From the NCBI GenBank assembly GCA_913009755.1, contig CAJVWU010000035.1:1-39544 (forward strand): a stretch of 39,544 bases of DNA, read 5' to 3'. Numbering within the stretch: position 1 is the stretch's first letter; every line of letters begins with the position of its first letter. The translations under genes were made by a program, and so were the position numbers. Below are positions 24,501 through 32,739 of this stretch, piece by piece. The notes below the pieces were generated by a model. That model made no database searches and was not told the origin of the DNA. It saw nothing but the letters and a program-made list of their open reading frames with translations. The DNA is from an uncultured Bacteroidia bacterium (GTDB lineage Bacteria > Bacteroidota > Bacteroidia > Bacteroidales > F082).

Positions 24501-27043
24501 TCAGCATCCGTACCGGGTTGCGGCGCTTTTATGCCGATAAACGTATCGAAAGGTGCAAAATCGGCGGCTGTCTGGTCAATGCTGAAATCTCCGCCTTGTT
24601 CATAAACTTTTGTGACGAAATTGATCTTCAGCATGCCCGGTGCAAATCTGAAGGGCGGCAATTTAAAATCGAAATTGGCGATACCCTGGCTGTTTAGCGT
24701 ACCTTCAAAGACTGTCCGTTCTTCGGGAGGGAAGTTCCGCGCCGGGTCGTCAAAATTATAGCCGTCATAATTTTTAAAAACGGTTTTCTCCGGACGGACG
24801 GTCATGTTCACATCCGCTTTTAGTCCTGACGCAATACCGCCGTGCAGCCACCTTACATTCAACGTCCCTTTGTTGTTTCCCGGGTCCAGCACTTTTTTAT
24901 CAAAAGTCAACTGTATTTTCAACCGGTTGGGCTTGATGGTTTCGATGCGGATGGTTTTGTTAAAGACAGCACCACCCACTTTTGCCGTTGCATTCCAGAA
25001 ACCTGTTAAAGCGTCTTGAGAAGTAAGTATTTTGAAATTATAGAATCCGTTCATCCCTTTGGTTTTGGTTCTTTTCACAACTTGCTTTCCTTCCGGGTTG
25101 GTGAGCGTTAGCGTAACCGGATGGCCTTCGGGTAGCGGATTGTCGCTGTCGTCAACGATCACGGTCAGGAATAAGGTGTCACCGGGACGCCAGACCCCTC
25201 TTTCTCCGTAGATAAACCCTTTGATCCCCTTTTTGGTGCTTACTCCTTTGGTGGCGAATTTCGAATAGGACAAAGCCGAACCGCCTTCCAGGCGCTGATA
25301 GGCATATTGTCCGTTTTTTTCTGCCACAAGCAGGTAAGGGTTGTCACCGGAATCTATTTGTGCAATACCATTCCGGCCCGTGGTCGTCGTGGAGAGGTTT
25401 TGCAATTGAAAGTCATAGAGTTTGATCTTCACACCTGCCATCGGTTCCGCAGTTTTCAGATCATTGGTAAAAACCATCAGACCTTTTCCGTCCTGTTTGA
25501 CGGTCAGTCCGATGTTGGAAGCCATGACATTTTTACCCGGAAAGCGGTTACCGTTATAATATGAAGGCGTACAGGGATCGTCTCTTTCACGCCAACGATA
25601 GCTATCAGGATAGTAATAACGGCCGGCGGAATAGTAATCATCAGGCGCTTTTTCGCTTTCAGTCTCATTGTTGCTGTCGGAACCACAGTCATACAGGGAA
25701 TAAGCTTTCCTGAAACGCAGTTCCACCCGGTAGATGGCGCCCGGCTCGCTGTTGATCATCTTGCTCAAATCCAATGCATACGGAAGCCATTTCCCCGTAT
25801 TACCTGCCCGGTTCGTGACCAGTTCAACCTTCTCATGATGAACAAGTCTGCCGACCCGCCGAAGTTGGTTCTCACCTGCCAAACTGTTGACCTGCAGGAA
25901 TTGCATGACGTTGTTTGCAAATATCTTTGTGATAAAAACATCAACCGCTTTGAGATTAACCGCCTCAAAAGGCAATGTCCATCCGTCTTCGCCCGGCATG
26001 ATCGTCCCACCGGAAACGAACCTGACAGCCGGCTTGATATGCCCGAACCGAATGGTTCTGACGATCTCTTTTTCCAGGGTATTCCCGTTCATCCCGGCCA
26101 CTTGTTTTTTGATAATGATCTCTTTCTGGTCTTGCTGAAGCGTTGAAGGGTAGAGGATGATCTTGTTGTTTTCGATGTTTATCCTAATGGGGATATCTTC
26201 CGTGAAATAGACAAGACCGTTCAGATCCTGATCCCTGTCCAGCGGATCCGAAAATTCCAGTATCACCTTTTGGTCGGGATCGTCAACGACCCGCACCCCG
26301 ATGAAGCGAAAACTTTCAAGGGAAGGTACCGCGTATTTGAGCTCTTCGTTTTTATCAAATCCGGAACATTCCCATTGACCTTTCCACTCGAGTGTTACCA
26401 GGCTTTCCCGTTTTAACCGTTCTATATTTTCCACCGTAAATTGCCAGGCAGCATTTTGCTGTGCCCGGGTAATATGAACCGGCAGCTTTTTTCCTTCCTG
26501 TTCGGCAATCAATGCGCGTTCAAGTTCTTCCGGAGGAACATTATCAGAAGCAGTCAGACGTCCTGACAATCTGTACTTTTTTTTGTTTTGAACAGGTTCC
26601 AGCCCGGTTAATTTTATATGGAATTTGAGAGGAACCACGTCAAACCCGAAACGGAATGTCCCGTTTTCTTTGTCGTTGATACCCAGCAGCCTGTTCAGAT
26701 CGACTTCGGCATGGTATTGTTGTCCGTTTTCCAATGGCTTGTCAGGCTTAAAAGCCAGCGTATATTGGTCAACCCAGTAGGTCTTCCCTTTTGCGAAAGG
26801 CTTTAAAAGAAAGATATCCTGCGGCGGTTCTTTTGAGGAAACCCTGTACATTTCATCAGGTAGTTTCAGCACGACCCGGACAGGATCCTGCGAAGAGATT
26901 GTACCGGAAGTAAAGGCGATAACAAACTTATTGGTTTTTACTTCTTTTTTTTCTTCGGAATGCCGGCAGGAAGTAGTGAACAAGAAAATAAAAAATAACA
27001 GGGATAGGGTTTGCAACCCAAAATAAATCTGACGTTTGATCAT
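21539..27043 (-). CDS. Alpha-2-macroglobulin-family lipoprotein with thioester motif
   Basis: Bacterial alpha-2-macroglobulins sit in the periplasm and are thought to trap attacking proteases. Start chosen at 27043: MIKRQIYFGLQTLSLLFFIF ending FTTSC gives a lipoprotein signal with Cys26. The longer form adds 32 residues that spoil it. The protein has 1834 residues. Macroglobulin-type segments include GERGVWRPGDTLFLTVIVDD and GYNFDDPARNF, and YPYGC1389IEQTTSS carries the CxEQ thioester motif, so the covalent trapping chemistry should be intact. The thioester-domain repeats follow (FSYWPGGSYTNDWSTSYAG). A Ser/Glu/Asp-rich, Tyr-rich segment (about residues 480-520) is a possible bait or insert. 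It precedes pbpC on the same strand. In E. coli YfhM-PBP1C is the matching pair. Confidence 0.94.
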   Translation of the reverse strand: MIKRQIYFGLQTLSLLFFIFLFTTSCRHSEEKKEVKTNKFVIAFTSGTISSQDPVRVVLKLPDEMYRVSSKEPPQDIFLLKPFAKGKTYWVDQYTLAFKPDKPLENGQQYHAEVDLNRLLGINDKENGTFRFGFDVVPLKFHIKLTGLEPVQNKKKYRLSGRLTASDNVPPEELERALIAEQEGKKLPVHITRAQQNAAWQFTVENIERLKRESLVTLEWKGQWECSGFDKNEELKYAVPSLESFRFIGVRVVDDPDQKVILEFSDPLDRDQDLNGLVYFTEDIPIRINIENNKIILYPSTLQQDQKEIIIKKQVAGMNGNTLEKEIVRTIRFGHIKPAVRFVSGGTIMPGEDGWTLPFEAVNLKAVDVFITKIFANNVMQFLQVNSLAGENQLRRVGRLVHHEKVELVTNRAGNTGKWLPYALDLSKMINSEPGAIYRVELRFRKAYSLYDCGSDSNNETESEKAPDDYYSAGRYYYPDSYRWRERDDPCTPSYYNGNRFPGKNVMASNIGLTVKQDGKGLMVFTNDLKTAEPMAGVKIKLYDFQLQNLSTTTTGRNGIAQIDSGDNPYLLVAEKNGQYAYQRLEGGSALSYSKFATKGVSTKKGIKGFIYGERGVWRPGDTLFLTVIVDDSDNPLPEGHPVTLTLTNPEGKQVVKRTKTKGMNGFYNFKILTSQDALTGFWNATAKVGGAVFNKTIRIETIKPNRLKIQLTFDKKVLDPGNNKGTLNVRWLHGGIASGLKADVNMTVRPEKTVFKNYDGYNFDDPARNFPPEERTVFEGTLNSQGIANFDFKLPPFRFAPGMLKINFVTKVYEQGGDFSIDQTAADFAPFDTFIGIKAPQPGTDADYLKVDQLLEFEVATVSKNGMPKSVDNLAYEVYKLDWSWWYGSNHGNLASYISSHFDRKVLSGKFGTKNGKGTFSFQVNYPSWGWYYVLVRQPGGGHRTGIKIYMDWPSMYSRENRQAPGGMTLLSLSADKEKYTAGQEVKVSVPTPPNGRLIVSIEKGNAPVKTWEMEATGEETLIRFKATPDMAPNVYLFVSVLQPHDQTVNDLPIRMYGVIPVMINDAGTELKPELDVPEKIRPNETYTIRVSEKNNKNMTYTLAIVDEGLLDLTHYRTPAPHKYFYAKEALAVKTWDIYDDVMGAFGKRLEKVFAIGGDMEEQETPGGKKKANRFKPVVTFLGPFHLEKGKTNTHTVKMPNYIGSVRCMIVAGENGAYGHASKTLTVKQPLMVLGTLPRILAPGETVKLPASVFVMDSTISKVKVKVETNDLFTAEKSSVDMLVSATGEHMVWFDLKVAEKVGVGKVKITVKNGKENASYLIEIQVRNPNQRVYDITYHALKAGEKWEFAPKPAGMAGTQEFNLAISSIPPLNLEKRLKFLIVYPYGCIEQTTSSVFPQLYLDELVKLDSKTRRKIGENIKSGIKRISKFQKYSGGFSYWPGGSYTNDWSTSYAGHFLLLAKEKGYAVPYGMINSWIDYQKTQARNWRYDRNMALNQAYRLYTLALAGEPAVGAMNLLRSEKDLPASSAYRLAAAYALLGKKEIAAEMIRKVQYIPDDNYGYWHYNYGSATRDQAMILETLLLLDKTDEAIPVFKRITEKLKSDTWMSTQTTAFALYAVSKFVSNSDEDRNYIFSYTWNGSNSGTIDSDLPVYSTDLIVKKENSLEVKNLSEKNLFVTTTSSGIPLPGEKVNISNNLEMSIKYYEMNGKPVDVTRLSHGRDFYVKVTVSNPRKNGSLRNVALSQTFPSGWEILNTRLLDLGAGLQSDKSDYTDFRDDRVNIFFGIKAGQTKSFVILLNAAFSGKYYMPVTRCAPMYDNQINAAYGGGWVSVGE

Positions 27044-27163
27044 AGCGATAGCATTTGATCGGTTATTTAACGGGAGGTGGGGTTGGATTATTGTGAGGGA
27101 TCCGTAAATAAAAATCATACACGAAATTTCAAATGCCACCTGCCCGCCTGCTCTTCCTTTTTC

Positions 27164-27256
27164 CCATTCGAATGGAATTCATCCGGGCGGATGCAATCCG
27201 AAAGTAATCAAAACATTTTTTAATCCATTTTTTGTCTCCGGATTGCAAATCAGGAG
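27164..27256. repeat. Cluster of small palindromes, GGAT/ATCC family
   Basis: Three palindromes lie in 93 bases: CCATTCGAATGG (27164-27175, perfect), CGGATGCAATCCG (27188-27200, 5-bp arms) and CTCCGGATT/AATCAGGAG (27236-27256, 9-bp arms, one mismatch). The last covers the end of the epimerase gene, including its stop codon. The region separates the epimerase from the macroglobulin gene on the same strand. Confidence 0.55.
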
Positions 27257-28284
27257 GAACGGGTTAAGGAGGGGTGGTAATCTTTCAAAAACAACCCGGC
27301 CGTCTTTTCCACACTCTCTTTAACCGGCATGAATTTCATCCCCGTGGCTTCGGTAAATTTTTGGTTTGAATACCGGTAAACCTGGTTGGCCGTTCGTACG
27401 GATTCCTGCGTAATGGACGATCGTTTCCCGGTAAACAACGTCATGGCTTTTAGCAAGCGCCAGCCTGCACTGCTCATCAGTGGCCCGGCTTTGTATTTGG
27501 GTGCAGGAAGGTTCATGGCTGCGGCCATCCATTCGAAAAACTGTTTGTATCTGATATTTTCGGCGTTGATGATATACCGTTCACCCGAAAAATCCCCTTC
27601 CGTCAGCATGATCATCGCGTGGGCCACATCATTCACATCTACAAAACCGTTCATGCCGCCGGTATAAAATTTCAATCCTTTCCACATGGTTTGGAATATC
27701 TGTGGGCTGCCGGTATTCCAGTTTCCCGGTCCCACGATGATGGACGGGTTGACGATAACAGCATCCAGCCCTTCGGCTATGCCGCGCCACACCTCACGTT
27801 CGGCTTCATATTTGCTTTTTGAATACAGGGAATTTTTTGAAGATGTTTTCCAGTAAGTTTCCTCATCTGTCAGCCCCTGGTTGCCAGCCCTTCCCAGAAC
27901 CCCGATGGAACTGATATAACCCATCTTTTTTACTTTTTGTTCCAGTGCCGCGTTAACCACATTGGCCGTACCTTCAATATTGGTCCTGATAACCTTGTTT
28001 TTATCTTCCGGATGGAATGAAACCACCGCAGCCGCATGGTATAAATAATCAACGCCTGCAAACGCATCCGACAAAGAATAATAGTCGAGGATATCCCCAT
28101 CCACCCATTCAATTTTGTTAAACAGTTGATCAGGTGATTTGCTGTAACATGAAAATATTTTTTTGGCAAATTCTGTGGATGACCCTGTCCGTTTCAGTGA
28201 CCGTACAGATGATTTGCCTGATTGCAAAAGATGATAAAGCAAATGTGCGCCTACAAATCCGGTTCCGCCGGTTACAAGTATCAT
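27250..28284 (-). CDS. NAD-dependent epimerase/dehydratase family protein
   Basis: This 344-residue extended short-chain dehydrogenase opens [20 protein letters not shown], with the dinucleotide-binding TGGTGFVG. The catalytic pair is Tyr154 and Lys158 in YSKSK, with SSIGVLG upstream. The C-terminal part has the [12 protein letters not shown]-type substrate domain of dihydroflavonol-reductase-like and 3-beta-hydroxysteroid-like members. The substrate is not predictable. The stop codon lies inside an inverted repeat of the local repeat family, so the last residues (LTRSS) may be a late alteration. It is divergent from tyrS. Confidence 0.88.
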   Translation of the reverse strand: MILVTGGTGFVGAHLLYHLLQSGKSSVRSLKRTGSSTEFAKKIFSCYSKSPDQLFNKIEWVDGDILDYYSLSDAFAGVDYLYHAAAVVSFHPEDKNKVIRTNIEGTANVVNAALEQKVKKMGYISSIGVLGRAGNQGLTDEETYWKTSSKNSLYSKSKYEAEREVWRGIAEGLDAVIVNPSIIVGPGNWNTGSPQIFQTMWKGLKFYTGGMNGFVDVNDVAHAMIMLTEGDFSGERYIINAENIRYKQFFEWMAAAMNLPAPKYKAGPLMSSAGWRLLKAMTLFTGKRSSITQESVRTANQVYRYSNQKFTEATGMKFMPVKESVEKTAGLFLKDYHPSLTRSS

Positions 28285-28288
28285 GTGG

Positions 28289-28296
28289 CAAAAGTA
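28289..28296 (-). promoter_or_regulatory. -7 element touching the epimerase start
   Basis: On the minus strand TACTTTTG fits TAnnTTTG and ends only 4 bases before the epimerase ATG. If used, transcription would begin at or next to the start codon, giving a leaderless mRNA. No TTG is visible at -33. Confidence 0.4.
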
Positions 28297-28360
28297 GTAA
28301 AACCAATTGTTTGATTGCGCGATGGCTTGATTTCCATTTCCAAATATCCCCGTTCTTCTC

Positions 28361-28368
28361 TATCTTTG
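28361..28368 (+). promoter_or_regulatory. -7 element of tyrS
   Basis: TATCTTTG is a perfect TAnnTTTG box, 17 bases before the chosen GTG start of tyrS. The predicted leader is about 10 bases. No proper TTG is found at -33. Confidence 0.5.
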
Positions 28369-28385
28369 CGCAAAATCTTACCGTG

Positions 28386-29693
28386 GTGAAAGAAAAAAAG
28401 AATTTTGTTGAAGAATTGCGCTGGCGCGGGATGATCCATGACATGATGCCGGGCACCGAAGAGCAACTGAACAAAGAAATGACTGCCGGATATGTGGGCA
28501 TTGACCCCACAGCCGACTCGTTGCACATCGGTCATCTGGTGGGCGTTATGATGCTGAAACATCTGCAAATGGCAGGGCACAAACCCATCGCACTGGTAGG
28601 TGGTGCCACGGGCATGATCGGCGACCCGTCGGGAAAAGCACAGGAACGCAACCTGCTTGACGAAAAAACCTTGCGCCACAACCAGGAAGCCATCAAAAAA
28701 CAACTGGCACAGTTCCTCGATTTTGAAAGCGACAGTGATAATACGGCCATCCTGGTAAACAACTACGACTGGATGAAAGATTATTCTTTCCTGGACTTTA
28801 TCCGCGATATCGGGAAACACCTGACCGTAAACTACATGATCGCCAAAGATTCGGTGAAGAAACGGATCAGCGGTGAAAACAGTGAAGGCATGTCGTTCAC
28901 CGAGTTTTCTTACCAGTTGGTTCAGGGGTATGATTTTTTATACCTCTATGAACACGAAAACTGCAAACTTCAGATGGGCGGATCGGATCAATGGGGCAAC
29001 ATCACCACAGGTACCGAACTGATCCGCAGGAAACTTGGACCCGATCATCAGGCTTTCGCCCTGACATGCCCGCTGATCACCAAGGCCGACGGGACAAAAT
29101 TCGGAAAAACCGAAAGCGGCAACGTCTGGCTCGATCCCGAAAAAACATCCCCTTATGAATTTTATCAGTTCTGGCTAAATGTTTCAGATGAAGATGCTGA
29201 AAAATACATTAAGATATTCACCCTTTTCCCTAAAGGGGATATTGATGAATTGATAAGAGAACATCGTCAGGCGCCACACTTGAGGACCCTGCAAAAAAAC
29301 CTGGCCAAAGACATTGCCGTCAGGGTTCACTCGGAAGCTGCATACACTGCTGCCATCGAAGCCTCACAAATACTTTTCGGAAAAGGAACGACCGAAATGC
29401 TGAGGAAAATGGACGAAAAAATGTTGCTGAGTGTCTTCAGGGGAGTTCCGCAATCGAAAGTATCACGGGCGGAATTTGAGGCGGGGATCGGGCTTTATGA
29501 TTTCCTGTCACAAAAAACCGGTGTGTTCAAATCGAACGGCGAAGCCTACAGGATGATCAAAGACGGAGGGGTTTCCATCAATAAACAGAAAATCAGCGAC
29601 AGCGATCAGATCGGCGTTTCCGACTTGCTGAATGACAAGTATATCCTGGTTCAAAAAGGCAAAAAGAATTATTTCCTTGTGTCGGTGGAATAA
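28386..29693 (+). CDS. tyrS: Tyrosyl-tRNA synthetase
   Basis: TyrS charges tRNA-Tyr. It has LHIGHLVG (HIGH motif), [32 protein letters not shown] and the KMSKS-type motif in [11 protein letters not shown], and ends with an S4 RNA-binding domain. No ATG is available at the correct place. I use GTG at 28386 ([20 protein letters not shown], 435 residues), which begins where family members begin and just after a good -7 box. GTG at 28383 is one codon earlier and equally possible. The reading frame is open far upstream, but that part is antisense to the epimerase. Confidence 0.96.
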   Translation: MKEKKNFVEELRWRGMIHDMMPGTEEQLNKEMTAGYVGIDPTADSLHIGHLVGVMMLKHLQMAGHKPIALVGGATGMIGDPSGKAQERNLLDEKTLRHNQEAIKKQLAQFLDFESDSDNTAILVNNYDWMKDYSFLDFIRDIGKHLTVNYMIAKDSVKKRISGENSEGMSFTEFSYQLVQGYDFLYLYEHENCKLQMGGSDQWGNITTGTELIRRKLGPDHQAFALTCPLITKADGTKFGKTESGNVWLDPEKTSPYEFYQFWLNVSDEDAEKYIKIFTLFPKGDIDELIREHRQAPHLRTLQKNLAKDIAVRVHSEAAYTAAIEASQILFGKGTTEMLRKMDEKMLLSVFRGVPQSKVSRAEFEAGIGLYDFLSQKTGVFKSNGEAYRMIKDGGVSINKQKISDSDQIGVSDLLNDKYILVQKGKKNYFLVSVE

Positions 29694-29923
29694 ATTTCTC
29701 ACGCGCTCATTTTTCTTTTAATCACTGCCCCGTTAACAACAAAAAATGTTTTCCGGTTTTTTCAACATTTTACTTTTGATAAAATATTAAAATTTAACAT
29801 CAGCCTGAAAAAACCTGATTTACTTTTACACCGTAAATTATTAATTAAAACACCCACGATAACAATAAAAACATAACCACCATCAAAGAAGGTGAATTTC
29901 TAATTTAGATTAAATAATTACCC

Positions 29924-30805
29924 TTGGCCGCAAACCGTGACATAAAAGAGTTGAGTGCCCTGATCAGTATGATGGATGAGCCGGTTGATGTTAATTTTAT
30001 ATCCATCAGGCAGAAAATAGCCGGTTATGGCAGCACGGCAATCCCCCTGCTGGAAGAAGCATGGATGCATGCCGGTAATGACGGGGATATTTTGCGCATT
30101 ATAAGTTTAATTGACGAGATCAGGTTTAACGATATCTATTTCGGGTTGGAAAACTGGGCCAAATTTCACAGCAACAACCTGATTGACGCTTTTTTCATTC
30201 TGTCAAAATTTCAATATCCCGAACTTGACGAAGACATTTACCGGCAGAAGCTGGAACGGCTGAAAACGGATATGTGGCTCGAGATCAATGAAAACCTCAC
30301 GGCCCTCGAAAAGGTTAAAGTGCTCAATCATATCTTTTACGAGGTTTATCAATTCAGGGGGCAGTTGCCCCAGGATGCAAAAATCGGTGATTATTGTCTT
30401 AACAATTTACTGGATTCCAGGAAAGGAAGCGCCATTGCCCTGGGAATCCTTTACGTCAGCCTGGCCCATAAACTGAACATCCCGGTTTTTGGCGTTGATC
30501 TGCATCAGCATTTTGTACTGGCCTACATGGACGACAACCAGCCGGTTAAACTTCCTGAAAAATACGAAGAAAAAGAGGTGCTGTTTTATATTGCCGTAGT
30601 GAACAAAGGTTCTGCTTTCACAAAAAATGAAATTGAACATTATATCAAACAAGCCAATATCCAAACCAAACCTTCCTATTTTTTGCCCTGTGGCCACCTC
30701 GTGATCATCGGACGGATGATAAACGAAATGATCAGTATGTACAGGAAAGATGACAAGGATGACAAAGCGGAATCGCTCATCAAACTGCTTGACACTTTGG
30801 GCTGA
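29924..30805 (+). CDS. SirB1/transglutaminase-like protein
   Basis: The 293-residue product matches the SirB1 (Transglut_core2) pattern: LNHIFYEVYQFRGQ, CLNNLLDSRKGSAIALGILY, LNIPVFGVDLHQHFVLAY and a C-terminal helical tail. The usual nucleophilic cysteine of transglutaminases is not apparent at the expected point (the Cys of DYCLNN precedes the helix), so activity is doubtful. The first start in frame after a TAA at 29915 is the TTG at 29924. ATGs occur only at codons 16-17, which would cut a conserved helix, so I prefer TTG. SirB1-family function is not well defined. A -7-like TACTTTTG lies at 29771-29778, leaving a long leader. Confidence 0.75.
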   Translation: MAANRDIKELSALISMMDEPVDVNFISIRQKIAGYGSTAIPLLEEAWMHAGNDGDILRIISLIDEIRFNDIYFGLENWAKFHSNNLIDAFFILSKFQYPELDEDIYRQKLERLKTDMWLEINENLTALEKVKVLNHIFYEVYQFRGQLPQDAKIGDYCLNNLLDSRKGSAIALGILYVSLAHKLNIPVFGVDLHQHFVLAYMDDNQPVKLPEKYEEKEVLFYIAVVNKGSAFTKNEIEHYIKQANIQTKPSYFLPCGHLVIIGRMINEMISMYRKDDKDDKAESLIKLLDTLG

Positions 30806-30985
30806 CCGGGTCTGTTCAGTTTGTTCAACACCAAAAACATTGTTTTTTTTTATAAGGCGCAGATTTATCATTTGAAAATCACATTATTTAATGTTTTTCT
30901 GTATTATCGTTATAAGTCAGACACACGGCATGCACAATCTTACTATTTTTACACTTTCCAGACAAAAGGATAATACAAGGCATTT

Positions 30986-32095
30986 ATGTTCCTTAAGCAA
31001 CTGTCACTGACAAACTTTAAGAATTACCCGACTGCGGTATTGCAGTTCAGCGAGAAGCTCAATTGCTTTGCCGGCGACAACGGCGCCGGGAAGACCAACA
31101 TCCTGGATGCCTTGTACTACCTGTCGTTTTGTAAAAGTTATTTTAACCCCGTTGACAGCCAGAACATTTTACACGATGCCGGTTTTTTTGCCATCCACGG
31201 CCTTTATCAGCGTAACGGCGAAACGGAAGATAAGGTAAGCTGCATTCAGAGAAGTGGACAGAAAAAGGTGTTTCAATTCAACAAGAAAGCGTACAGCCGT
31301 CTGGCCGACCACATCGGCAAAATCCCGTTGGTGATGATCTCACCTTACGACCGTGACCTGATCAACGACGGCAGCGAGGTGCGCCGAAAGTACATTGACG
31401 GGGTGATCTCGCAGTTTGACAAATTTTACCTGAACGAGCTGATCAGTTACAACAAGGTGCTGCTGCAGCGCAATACCCTGCTGAAACATTTTGCCGAGCA
31501 GCATCACTTCAACGCGGCCTCATTGCAGGTGTGGGACGACCAACTGGCAGCCTTCGGGACAAAACTGTTTGGAAAACGGAAAGAGTTCCTGCTCGATTTC
31601 AATCCGTTGTTTGAAGACTATTACCACTTTCTGTCGGGTGGCAACGAGCCTGTTGAAATCGTTTACGAGTCGCAACTGGCAACCGGCCCGCCGGAGGAAC
31701 TGCTGAAACAGTCGCTGGACAGGGACAGGCTGTTGCGCTACACAACGCAGGGCATCCACAAAGACGACCTGGTGTTTATGATCAACGGCTACCCGGTGAA
31801 AAAGTTCGGTTCGCAGGGCCAGCAAAAAACCTTTGTCATTGCCATTAAGCTGGCGCAGTTTGAATACACCCGCCGTATCAGGGGCTTTAAACCCATCCTG
31901 CTGCTGGACGACATTTTCGACAAGCTGGACGAGAACAGGGTTTCGCAGATCATCAAGCTGGTGAATGAAGATAATTTTGGCCAGGTGTTTATCACCGACA
32001 CCCAACGCCGAAGGATCGAAAACATATTTAAGCATCATAATATCGGGCATATCGTATTTGATGTGATTGCCGGCACAGTAACCAAAAAACAATAA
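30986..32095 (+). CDS. recF: DNA replication and repair protein RecF
   Basis: This 369-residue SMC-like ATPase loads RecA at gaps with RecO and RecR. The Walker A motif G30DNGAGKT37 lies in the N-terminal FKNY region, and Walker B is in ILLLDDIFDKLDENR, with KFGSQGQQKTFVIAIKLAQF as signature motif. It is not next to dnaN or dnaA as in many phyla. It is followed by a DciA-like gene 8 bases away. Confidence 0.97.
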   Translation: MFLKQLSLTNFKNYPTAVLQFSEKLNCFAGDNGAGKTNILDALYYLSFCKSYFNPVDSQNILHDAGFFAIHGLYQRNGETEDKVSCIQRSGQKKVFQFNKKAYSRLADHIGKIPLVMISPYDRDLINDGSEVRRKYIDGVISQFDKFYLNELISYNKVLLQRNTLLKHFAEQHHFNAASLQVWDDQLAAFGTKLFGKRKEFLLDFNPLFEDYYHFLSGGNEPVEIVYESQLATGPPEELLKQSLDRDRLLRYTTQGIHKDDLVFMINGYPVKKFGSQGQQKTFVIAIKLAQFEYTRRIRGFKPILLLDDIFDKLDENRVSQIIKLVNEDNFGQVFITDTQRRRIENIFKHHNIGHIVFDVIAGTVTKKQ

Positions 32096-32103
32096 AGACG
32101 GAC

Positions 32104-32394
32104 ATGCAAAACACCAATGAAAACACGCTGAAAGAAATTATTGAGAAATTGCTGAAATCCTACCGCTGGGAAGACAAGCTGGATGCTGTGAAGGTGAAAG
32201 AATCCTGGGACGGCGTGGTGGGTAGTATCTTCTCGAAACACACCACCCGGCTGTATGTAAAAAACAAGGTGCTTTATGTGAGCTTTGACTCGTCCGTGCT
32301 GCGGCAGGAACTGCATATGGTCCGATCAAAAATTGTTGATGCCATCAACAAAAAACTTGGCAGCAAGGTGATTGATGATATTGTGCTGAGGTGA
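32104..32394 (+). CDS. DUF721/DciA-like protein
   Basis: This 96-residue protein has the DUF721 pattern: a short helical N-terminus (ENTLKEIIEKLLKSYRWEDK), a central WDGVVG and LYVKNKVLYVSFDSSVLRQEL, then a helix with RSKIVDAINKKLG. The family includes DciA, a helicase-interacting replication protein of bacteria without DnaC. Its tight coupling with recF fits a replication-repair role. The Bacteroidota members are short, so the helicase-loader function is inferred. Confidence 0.9.
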   Translation: MQNTNENTLKEIIEKLLKSYRWEDKLDAVKVKESWDGVVGSIFSKHTTRLYVKNKVLYVSFDSSVLRQELHMVRSKIVDAINKKLGSKVIDDIVLR

Positions 32395-32423
32395 ACAGGG
32401 TTGTCATCCCAAAAAGAAAAAGG

Positions 32424-32583
32424 TTGTCATCCTGAACGAGCGCAGCAAGGAGGGACCCCCCCGGAATACTGCTGTCATTTCGATGAACGAAGTGAAGATA
32501 AATCTCCTCGGAGAGTACCCTCTTTCCCGGGGGATTCCTCACCGCCAACACGCAACCTTTCGCGCTGGCGTACGGAATGACAG
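32424..32583. repeat. MITE-like palindromic element
   Basis: The gap between the DciA-like gene and bcp (32395-32739) holds no gene. It contains a 112-bp unit (32472-32583) bounded by CTGTCATTTCG and CGGAATGACAG, imperfect terminal inverted repeats of 11 bases. Inside are GAACGAAGTGAAG and an AAATCTCCTC...GGGGATTCCTC pair. Just before it at 32424-32456 is a partial relative, GTCATCCTGAACGAGCGCAG. I recall this GTCATTTCGA...GGAATGACAG wording as a widespread intergenic repeat in Bacteroidota and relatives. It encodes no protein. Confidence 0.65.
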
Positions 32584-32610
32584 TCTTTTTCCGGAGGTTT
32601 CGTCCACTGC

Positions 32611-32640
32611 ACCGTTGCGTCTTTGCATCTCTGCGTGAAA
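32611..32640 (+). repeat. GTTGCGTC/GCGTGAAA intergenic motif, copy 2
   Basis: ACCGTTGCGTC is followed by TTTGCATCTCTGCGTGAAA. It shares ACCGTTGCGTC and GCGTGAAA with the copy near pbpC. It lies downstream of the MITE-like element. Confidence 0.4.
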
Positions 32641-32710
32641 CAAAAAAAACAGGATACCCTATATTAACATTTGTTCTTAACTTTCTTCTTTTCCAATCAT
32701 TCAAAAAAGT

Positions 32711-32718
32711 TATCTTTG
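32711..32718 (+). promoter_or_regulatory. -7 element of bcp
   Basis: TATCTTTG is a perfect TAnnTTTG box 21 bases before the bcp ATG at 32740. No TTG occupies the -33 position. The box and spacing resemble those of tyrS. Confidence 0.5.
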
Positions 32719-32739
32719 TGAGCCAAAACAAAAGAAAAT

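Noticed and set aside
30833-30851. AAAAAC/GTTTTT hairpin with T run as a terminator after the SirB1-like gene
   Set aside because: The stem is only six mostly A-T pairs with a three-base loop, too weak to call.
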